This document shows positions 58,164 to 64,000 of a stretch of DNA of 64,000 bases, piece by piece. The notes under the pieces are model-generated. The model had not been told where the DNA came from and searched no databases. It saw only the letters and a list, made by a program, of their open reading frames with translations. How positions within the stretch are numbered: position 1 is the first letter of the stretch; the number at the start of each line of letters is the position of its first letter. The position numbers and the translations under genes are program-made. This stretch comes from Azotobacter bryophylli (GTDB lineage Bacteria; Pseudomonadota; Gammaproteobacteria; Pseudomonadales; Pseudomonadaceae): the NCBI RefSeq assembly GCF_042643485.1, contig NZ_JBHRSJ010000036.1, positions 1-64,000 on the forward strand. Direction: 5' to 3'.

Positions 58164-58442
58164 ATGGGACAGTCCTACCCATCAAACAAGGAAGTCTTAA
58201 ACCTGATCGTCCCGCTGGGGGACAAGCGCAAGGCGTACCTGCGCCTCTTGCCCGACCTGACCAGCCGTGAGGCCTGGCGGCTGGATGTACGCCTGTACTA
58301 TCGGGGCAGCCGAGCGGGAAATACCAGCTTCACCCTGCAGGGCTACAGCCAGGACGAAGCCGAAACCATCGCCCGCAACATCCGGAGCAATTCCTACCTG
58401 ATGAACGGTATCGATGAATTCCTCTGGAGTGCCAACGACTGA
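58164..58442 (+). CDS. Small protein, unknown
   Basis: 92 residues with an excellent AGGAGG 9-10 nt before ATG 58164. NLIVPLGDKRKAYLRLLPD, LDVRLYYRGSRAGNTSFTLQ and DEAETIARNIRSN give beta strands then a helix. No family is recognised. It precedes hupE by 240 bp on the same strand, but the gap argues against one operon. Confidence 0.65.
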   Translation: MGQSYPSNKEVLNLIVPLGDKRKAYLRLLPDLTSREAWRLDVRLYYRGSRAGNTSFTLQGYSQDEAETIARNIRSNSYLMNGIDEFLWSAND

Positions 58443-58682
58443 ACCAGACCCCGGCTGGCGGCACACGCCCGCAGTACCGGCAGATGCCGCTCAGCCAGCC
58501 GCCCCGGCCTCCCTCGCGCCCTCTGCGTCGCGCTCGCCGTTCCCCTCCCCGATCCGTGGCCGTCACTCGACGTAGCGAAATGCCAGCTCCAATGGCAATA
58601 GAAAAACGCTGCCTTTACAATGCTCCTTTCTGCCGAGGCCACAGCCCGCCCGGACCGGTTCCGTAAAAATAGGACCTGCACC

Positions 58683-59249
58683 ATGAAGAAGTCCCACCTG
58701 CTCTCCCTGCTCCCCCTCACCCTGCTGCCAGGCGCAGCCTTCGCCCACGTCGGCGGCCACGGCGACGCTGGCCTGATGGCCGGTCTGATGCACCCGTTCA
58801 GCGGTCTCGACCATCTGCTGGCGATGTTCGCCATCGGTATCTGGGCGGCCCTGCAGCCGCGCGCCATGAAGCTGGCCGTGCCGGCCACCTTCCTCGCCAT
58901 GCTGCTCGGCGGCTTCGCCCTCGGCGTGGCCGGTAGCGGCCTGCCGCTGGTGGAGGGCGGAATCGCCCTGTCGGTGCTGCTGCTCGGTCTGCTGATCGCC
59001 TCCGCCGCCCGCCTGCCGGCTCCCGTCAGCCTGGCCCTGGCCGGCGGCTTCGCCCTGTTCCACGGTTACGCCCACGGTATCGAGGCCAGCGGCAGCCTGC
59101 CGGCCTTCGCCGTCGGCTTCCTCGCCGCCAGCCTGACCCTGCACCTGGGCGGCGGCCTGCTCGCCGCCTCCGTGCAGCGCCGCCTGCCGCTGCTGTCCCG
59201 CGGCGCCGGCCTGGCCATCGCCGCCAGCGGTGCGCTGATGATGGTCTGA
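58683..59249 (+). CDS. hupE: HupE/UreJ family nickel transport protein
   Basis: 188 residues from ATG 58683. A signal-peptide-like start (LLPLTLLPGAAFA) precedes HVGGHGD and then HPFSGLDHLLAMFAIG, the HupE metal-binding motif HPxxGxDH. Five to six membrane segments follow, with FHGYAHGIE near the end. HupE lets nickel into the cell for NiFe hydrogenase. It is convergent with hypE, with a terminator between. Confidence 0.93.
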   Translation: MKKSHLLSLLPLTLLPGAAFAHVGGHGDAGLMAGLMHPFSGLDHLLAMFAIGIWAALQPRAMKLAVPATFLAMLLGGFALGVAGSGLPLVEGGIALSVLLLGLLIASAARLPAPVSLALAGGFALFHGYAHGIEASGSLPAFAVGFLAASLTLHLGGGLLAASVQRRLPLLSRGAGLAIAASGALMMV

Positions 59250-59276
59250 TGCGCTAAGACCTCCGGCAAGCCGAAG

Positions 59277-59302
59277 ACCGGGCCACAGGGCCCGGTTTTT
59301 TT
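59277..59302 (+). terminator. Terminator after hupE
   Basis: ACCGGGCC, ACAG, GGCCCGGT, then TTTTTTT. Perfect 8-bp stem; strong on the plus strand. Confidence 0.9.
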
Positions 59303-59369
59303 CGTCTCGGAAAAGAGGCTCGGAAGACGGGGACCGCTGGCGAAGAACCAGACGGCCCCACGGAGAGGC

Positions 59370-60395
59370 TCAGCAGATCCGCGGCAGCTGCTCGCCGTTC
59401 AGCCAATCGACCATGCGGTTGCCGCCGAACTGCGTCTGCATCTGCACGAAGCACTGCGGGTCCTCGACCACGGTGCCGACGATCGCCGCCTCGCGGCCCT
59501 GGGGATGGGCATGCATCACAGCCAGCAACTGCTCGGCGTGCTCAGCCGGGCAGATGGCGATCAGCTTGCCCTCGTTGGCCACGTACAGCGGGTCGAGGCC
59601 GAGGAACTCGCAGGCGGCGCGCACCGCTTCGCGGACCGGGATGGTCCGCTCGTCCAGCTGCATACCGACCCGCGACTGCTGGGCCAGCTCGTTGAGGGTG
59701 TTGCCCAGGCCGCCGCGGGTCGGGTCGCGCAGACAGCGGATCTGCGGCACCGCCTCCACCATCGCCGCCACCAGGCCGTGCAGGGCCTGGGAGTCCGAGC
59801 CGATGTCGGCCTCGAAACCGAGACCTTCGCGCAGGGAGAGGATGGTCACGCCGTGGTCGCCGATGCTCCCGGAGACCAGGATGCGGTCGCCCGGTCGCGC
59901 CTGGTCGCCGGAGAGCCGCAGCCCTTCCGGCACCACGCCGACCCCGGTGGTGGTGATGAACACCCCGTCGCCCTTGCCGCGCTCCACCACCTTGGTGTCG
60001 CCGGTGACGATGGGCACCCCGGCCTCGCGGGCGGCGGCGGCCATGGACTCGACGATGCGCGCCAGATCGGCCAGCGGGAAGCCCTCCTCCAGCACGAATC
60101 CGGCGGCCAGATAGCACGGACGAGCGCCGGCCATGGCCACGTCGTTGATAGTGCCGTGCACCGCCAGGCTGCCGATGTCGCCGCCGGGGAAGAACAGCGG
60201 CGAGATCACGTGGCTGTCGGTGGCCATCACCACCCGGCCGGGCGGCAGATCGAACTGCGCCTGGTCGTTGCCCTGATCCAGCCATTCGTTGCGGAAGGCC
60301 CTGGCGAACAGCTCGGCGACCAGCTGGGCGGAGGCCCGCCCGCCGCTACCGTGGATCATCTCCACCGTGCCACGTTTGAGATCCAGCCGACTCAC
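59370..60395 (-). CDS. hypE: Hydrogenase maturation protein HypE
   Basis: 341 residues from GTG 60395, overlapping the hypD stop as GTGA. MIHGSGGRASAQLVAELFARAF near the start and RDPTRGGLGNTLNELA are HypE/PurM-like signatures. The C-terminus ends LPRIC, with the conserved terminal Cys that carries the carbamoyl/thiocyanate group made with HypF. It donates cyanide ligands to HypCD. Confidence 0.96.
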   Translation of the reverse strand: MSRLDLKRGTVEMIHGSGGRASAQLVAELFARAFRNEWLDQGNDQAQFDLPPGRVVMATDSHVISPLFFPGGDIGSLAVHGTINDVAMAGARPCYLAAGFVLEEGFPLADLARIVESMAAAAREAGVPIVTGDTKVVERGKGDGVFITTTGVGVVPEGLRLSGDQARPGDRILVSGSIGDHGVTILSLREGLGFEADIGSDSQALHGLVAAMVEAVPQIRCLRDPTRGGLGNTLNELAQQSRVGMQLDERTIPVREAVRAACEFLGLDPLYVANEGKLIAICPAEHAEQLLAVMHAHPQGREAAIVGTVVEDPQCFVQMQTQFGGNRMVDWLNGEQLPRIC

Positions 60396-61537
60396 GAACG
60401 CACCTCCACCGCCTGGGCGGCCGCTTCGCGGTGCCGGCCGTAGCTGTAGTAGGCGGCGCAGGCGCCCTCGGAGGAAACCATGCAGGAGCCGAGCGGGTTG
60501 TCCGGCGTGCAGGGGTTGCCGAACAGCTTGCAGTCGCGCGGGTTCTTCGCCCCGCGCAGGATGGCCGGGCATTCGCAGGCCTTGTTCTCCAGGCCGGTGC
60601 GCTGCTCCAGGGCGAAGCGCCGCTCCGCATCGAGCTCCGCGTAGGCCTCGCGTATGCGCAGGGCGCTGTGCGGCACGGCCCCCAGGCCGCGCCACTCGAA
60701 GCTCTCGCGGGTCTCGAAGACCCGCTCGCAGAGGGCCTTGGCCTTGAGGTTTCCCTCCCGGGTGACGGCGCGGGTGAACTCGTTCTCGACCTCGGCGCGG
60801 CCCTCGTTGAGCTGGCGGACCAGCATCAGGATCGCCTGCAGCACGTCCAGCGGCTCGAAGCCGGCGATCACCACCGGCGTGCCGTACTGGGCGGGGAACG
60901 GCTCGTAGGCGGCGCTGCCGATCACCGTGCTGACGTGGGCCGGCCCGAGGAAGCCGTCCAGGCGCAGCGGGCCGGCGGACTCGGGCAGATTGAGGATGGC
61001 GTGCATCGCCGCCGGCGTCAGCACGTGGTTGCAGAACACGGTGAAATTGGCCAGGCCGAGCCGCTGCGCCTGCTCGATGACCAGCGCGGTGGGCGGCGTG
61101 GTGGTCTCGAAGCCGATGGCGAAGAACACCACCTGCTTGTCCGGATGGTCCTGGGCCAGCTTGAGTGCTTCGACCGGCGAGTAGAGCATGCGCACCGCGG
61201 CGCCTTCGGCGCGCGCCTTGAGCAGGCTGACGCGCCCTGAGGCCGGTACGCGGAGCATGTCGCCGTAGGTGCAGAGGATCACTTCCGGACGGCGGGCCAG
61301 CTCGATGGCCATGTCCAGCCGGCCGATCGGCATCACGCAGACCGGGCAGCCCGGACCGTGGATCAGCCGCACGTTGTCCGGCAACAGGCCGGGAATGCCG
61401 TAGCGGAAGATGGCGTGGGTGTGCCCGCCGCAGAACTCCATCAGCCGGTATTCGCGGCCCGGATCGACCTCGGCGGCGATGCGCGCGGCGATCTGGCGCG
61501 CGGTGGCGCCGTCGCGGAACTCGTCGACGTACTTCAT
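60392..61537 (-). CDS. hypD: Hydrogenase maturation protein HypD
   Basis: 381 residues. CGGHTHAIFRYGIPGLL, HGPGCPVCVMPIGR and IGFETTTPPTALVI are the HypD core with active-site Cys. EQRTGLENKACECPAILRG and CKLFGNPCTPDNPLGSCMVSSEG supply the [4Fe-4S] ligands. It forms the Fe(CN)2CO unit with HypC. It overlaps hypC by ATGA and hypE by GTGA. Confidence 0.97.
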   Translation of the reverse strand: MKYVDEFRDGATARQIAARIAAEVDPGREYRLMEFCGGHTHAIFRYGIPGLLPDNVRLIHGPGCPVCVMPIGRLDMAIELARRPEVILCTYGDMLRVPASGRVSLLKARAEGAAVRMLYSPVEALKLAQDHPDKQVVFFAIGFETTTPPTALVIEQAQRLGLANFTVFCNHVLTPAAMHAILNLPESAGPLRLDGFLGPAHVSTVIGSAAYEPFPAQYGTPVVIAGFEPLDVLQAILMLVRQLNEGRAEVENEFTRAVTREGNLKAKALCERVFETRESFEWRGLGAVPHSALRIREAYAELDAERRFALEQRTGLENKACECPAILRGAKNPRDCKLFGNPCTPDNPLGSCMVSSEGACAAYYSYGRHREAAAQAVEVRS

Positions 61538-61791
61538 GACTGCATCTCTCCCAGGGCGGCCCGCTCCGCCTCGGCCAGCTGCCCCATTTCGGCGAACAGC
61601 GCCAGGCTGCGCTGCGCCTCGGCCTCGTCGAGCTTCTGCAGGGCGAAGCCGACGTGCAGAATCACGTAATCGCCGACCTTGAGGTCGTCGAGCAGCGCGA
61701 CGTTGACCGTCTTGCGCAGGCCGCCGATGCAGGCGACGGCGGTCTGCTCGTCGAGCAGTTCTTCAATGCGAACCGGAATCGCGAGACACAT
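61534..61791 (-). CDS. hypC: Hydrogenase assembly chaperone HypC
   Basis: 85 residues starting MCLAIPVRIEEL, with the essential Cys2 of HypC/HupF proteins, then VGDYVILHVGFALQKLDEAEAQ. It carries iron with HypD to the large subunit. The gap from hypF is 11 bp. Confidence 0.96.
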   Translation of the reverse strand: MCLAIPVRIEELLDEQTAVACIGGLRKTVNVALLDDLKVGDYVILHVGFALQKLDEAEAQRSLALFAEMGQLAEAERAALGEMQS

Positions 61792-61802
61792 CCGGAGTTA
61801 CC

Positions 61803-64000
61803 TCATGTTGATGGATTGCCCAACGCCAGGTGCGTCGCCCAGGCCTGGCCCAGCGCCAACCCGCCGTCGCTGACCGGCGCGCGGCGCGCCAGCAGCGGTT
61901 CCAGGCCGGCGGCGCGCAGGCGGGCGCAAAGCCCGTGGCGAAGCATGGCGTTGAGGAAACAGCCGCCGCCGAGGGCGATCTCGTGCAGGCCGCGGTCTTC
62001 GGCGGCGCGCACGGCCCAGGCGGCCAGGGCCTCGACCAGCACGCCGTGAAAGAGCGCCGCGCCGGCCTGCGGGTCGCGCAGGTCGGCCAGTCGCTCCAGC
62101 AGGGGCAGCAGGTCGAGGCGATTGTCCGTATCGATACGCCAGAGCCTCGGCACCTCAACCGGCAAGGCGCCGGCCAGGGACTCCAGCCGCATGGCCGCCT
62201 CGGCTTCGTAGCGCTGCGCCGCGCCGAGCCCGAGCAGCCCGGCGGCGGCGTCGAACAGCCGCCCGGCGCTGGTGGTCGGGGGACAATTGAAACCGCGCTC
62301 GAGCATCCGCGCAACGGCGGCGGCGCCCGGTTCGTCGGCGAAACGCGCGGCGATCTCCCCGCTACGACCGAGGACATGCAACACGCCGGCGGCCATGCGC
62401 CAGGGCTCGCGGGCCGCCCGGTCGCCCCCGGGCAGCGGCAGCGGCAGCAGTTCGCCGAGGGCCTCGCAGCCCGCGGCGGTCACCCGCAGCAGTTCGCCGC
62501 CGCGCAGCCGTCCGTCGGCACCGAGGCCGAAGCCGTCGAGGGCCAGGCCGAGCAGCGGGCCGCCATGGCCGTGCTCGGCCATCACCGCGGCGATGTGCGC
62601 GTGGTGGTGCTGCACCTCGTGCAGGGGGGCGCCGAGGCGGCCGGCCAGATCGCGGGCGAAGCGGCTGGCGTGGAAGTCCGGGTGCAGATCGCAGGCGATC
62701 CCCTGCGGGCGGATGTCCAGCAGCTCGCTCAATCGTTCCACCGTGCCTTCCAGGGCGCGACAACTGTCGGCGTTGTCCAGGTCGCCGATGTGCTGGGAGA
62801 GATAGGCGTAGCCGTCGCGGGTCAGGCAGACGGCATTCTTCAGATAGCCGCCCAAGGCCAGCAGCGGCGGACCGCTGCTGGCCAGACGCAGGGTCTGCGG
62901 CGCCAGTCCGCGTCCGCAGCGCACGACGAGGGGCTCGACCGTGCGGGCGTCGACCACCGAGTCGTCGCAGCGGTTGACGATCTCCCGGTCGTGGAGCAGC
63001 CAGAGGTCGGCGATGCCGGCCAGCTTGCGCCGGGCCTCGGCATTGTCGGTGATCAGCGGCTCGCCGCTGAGATTGGCGCTGGTCATCACCAGCAGCAGCT
63101 CCTGCGGCGCGCCGGTCCAGGCGCTGCCGGCCGGCCGCCCGGCGGCCTCGTGGAACAGCAGCCAGTGCAGCGGGCTGTGCGGCAGCATCAGCCCGAGCCA
63201 GGCCAGCCCCGGTGCCACCCCGGGGGCGAGCAGGCGGTCGGCCCCGGCGCGCTTGCGCAGCAGCACCACCGGCGCGGCCGTCCCGGTCAGCTCGTGTCGG
63301 CCGGTGTCGTTCAGCTCGACCAGTGCCTTCAGCGAGGCCGGATTGGCCGCCATCAGGGCGAAGGGCTTGGCCGGCCGGCGCTTGCGCTGGCGCAGAGCTT
63401 CCACCGCGGCGGCGTTGCGCGCGTCGCAGGCCAGGTGGAAGCCGCCGACGCCGCGCAGGGCGACGATCCGCCCGCGCGCCAGGGCTTCCACCACCCGCTC
63501 GACGGGATCGCCGGGCAGACGCCGACCGGCGGCGTCCTCGCACCAGAGACTCGGCCCGCAGTCCGGACAGGCGATGGGCTGGGCGTGGAAGCGGCGGTCG
63601 GCCGGATTCTCGTACTCCTGGCGGCAGGCCGGGCACAGGTCGAAGGCGGCCATGCTGGTCCGCGCACGGTCGTAGGGCTGCGCGCGGATCAGGCTGTAGC
63701 GAGGGCCGCAGTGGGTGCAGTTGATGAACGGATGGCGCCAGCGGCGATCCCGCGGATCGAACAGTTCTTCGAGGCACGCCGGACAGACCGCGGCATCCGG
63801 CGGCGGTACCGGCACGCCGGCGGCGGCCTCGTCCCGGCTCGGGACTATCGAGAAGCCGGCGAAGCGCCGGTCGTCGGGCAAGGCCTCCCGGCGCAGGGCG
63901 TCGAGACGGGCCAGGGGGGGCAGCTCGGCGCGCAGCCGCTCCTCGAAGGCAGCGAGGCTCGGGGCCAGGCCCTGCAGGTCGATGCGCACGCCTTCGCGGG
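61803..64000 (-). CDS. hypF: Carbamoyltransferase HypF (5' end beyond window)
   Basis: The frame is open to the right edge; about 732 residues are seen of a usual 750-780. The end of the acylphosphatase domain is followed by the zinc-finger region (CPACLEELFD, INCTHCGPRY, CPACRQEY, CPDCGPS), the YrdC-like domain (GRIVALRGVGGFHLACDA, KRRPAKPFALM) and the Kae1-like carbamoyltransferase domain (EVQHHHAHIAAVMAEHG, LALDGFGLG, ALGGGCFLNAML). It makes carbamoyl-adenylate and loads HypE. First of hypF-C-D-E in this window. Confidence 0.96.
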   Translation of the reverse strand, partial: REGVRIDLQGLAPSLAAFEERLRAELPPLARLDALRREALPDDRRFAGFSIVPSRDEAAAGVPVPPPDAAVCPACLEELFDPRDRRWRHPFINCTHCGPRYSLIRAQPYDRARTSMAAFDLCPACRQEYENPADRRFHAQPIACPDCGPSLWCEDAAGRRLPGDPVERVVEALARGRIVALRGVGGFHLACDARNAAAVEALRQRKRRPAKPFALMAANPASLKALVELNDTGRHELTGTAAPVVLLRKRAGADRLLAPGVAPGLAWLGLMLPHSPLHWLLFHEAAGRPAGSAWTGAPQELLLVMTSANLSGEPLITDNAEARRKLAGIADLWLLHDREIVNRCDDSVVDARTVEPLVVRCGRGLAPQTLRLASSGPPLLALGGYLKNAVCLTRDGYAYLSQHIGDLDNADSCRALEGTVERLSELLDIRPQGIACDLHPDFHASRFARDLAGRLGAPLHEVQHHHAHIAAVMAEHGHGGPLLGLALDGFGLGADGRLRGGELLRVTAAGCEALGELLPLPLPGGDRAAREPWRMAAGVLHVLGRSGEIAARFADEPGAAAVARMLERGFNCPPTTSAGRLFDAAAGLLGLGAAQRYEAEAAMRLESLAGALPVEVPRLWRIDTDNRLDLLPLLERLADLRDPQAGAALFHGVLVEALAAWAVRAAEDRGLHEIALGGGCFLNAMLRHGLCARLRAAGLEPLLARRAPVSDGGLALGQAWATHLALGNPST

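Overview
Host and setting. The right-hand 18 kb (about 45.8-64 kb) is GC-rich chromosomal DNA of a Pseudomonadaceae bacterium. The gene order gacA-uvrC-pgsA-tRNA-Gly-tRNA-Cys and a sulfonate (ssu) cluster that includes ssuF and lsfA are typical of Pseudomonas and Azotobacter. The hypF-C-D-E and hupE genes show that the host makes a NiFe hydrogenase, which points to an Azotobacter- or Stutzerimonas-like organism. The species cannot be fixed from sequence alone.

Integrated elements. About 70% of the window is integrated DNA in the 3' end of tRNA-Cys. A perfect 93-bp direct repeat (1729-1821 and 45766-45858) covers 48 nt of the tRNA 3' part plus the tRNA terminator. Between the copies lies a complete-looking lambda-like siphovirus prophage of 44,037 bp (element B). 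To its left is the end of a second element (A), with its own related DUF4224 gene and integrase next to the left repeat, so two elements sit in tandem at one tRNA. Element A also carries the end of an IS5-family transposase.

Layout of element B. (1) 2.2-8.3 kb is an accessory block. It holds small minus-strand genes separated by dispersed repeats and two attC-like inverted-repeat sites, then a NERD/zinc-ribbon protein, an HSDR_N-type nuclease protein and an AIPR protein, all candidate defence genes. (2) 8.4-11.6 kb holds an antirepressor, a membrane-protein gene bracketed by duplicated antirepressor tail and terminator sequence, and a NYN/PIN-like nuclease. (3) 11.8-33.3 kb is the late operon on the minus strand. 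Read in transcription order it runs holin, gpZ-like protein, Nu1, terminase A, gpW, portal, ClpP-type protease, gpD, gpE, gpFII, gpU, tail tube, G/GT frameshift pair, tape measure, tail tip, fibre, endolysin and Rz/Rz1, and it is punctuated by intrinsic terminators. (4) 33.4-37.6 kb is the early operon on the minus strand: cro-like gene, Icd-like leader ORF, CII-like gene, TOPRIM/VapE primase-helicase and a Q-like gene. (5) 37.7-40.3 kb carries the CI (S24) repressor and a Shedu-type DUF4263 nuclease on the plus strand. (6) 40.6-45.7 kb is a plus-strand operon with small regulators, a PrtN-like protein, a PAPS-reductase-like protein, an ASCH-like protein, DUF4224 and the integrase.

How the parts may work together. 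Sites resembling the CI/cro operators recur over a good sigma-70 promoter at 40538-40566, which suggests that CI also represses the operon ending in the integrase. Between cro and cII a putative plus-strand RNA has two hairpins with different stems but the same 17-nt loop, ending at a strong terminator. Thirteen nt of that loop are perfectly complementary to the predicted 5' leader of the 40601 operon, next to its Shine-Dalgarno. This looks like a C4/P4-type antisense immunity RNA linking both lytic operons, and it is the most interesting signal in the window.

Right flank. pgsA, uvrC and gacA are on the minus strand. A 45-codon leader peptide with an aromatic cluster and a terminator precede a DAHP synthase gene, which suggests attenuation. 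Then come ssuF-B-C-D-A-E and lsfA (minus), a sirtuin (plus), two small unknown genes, hupE (plus) and hypE-D-C-F (minus), with hypF running off the right edge.
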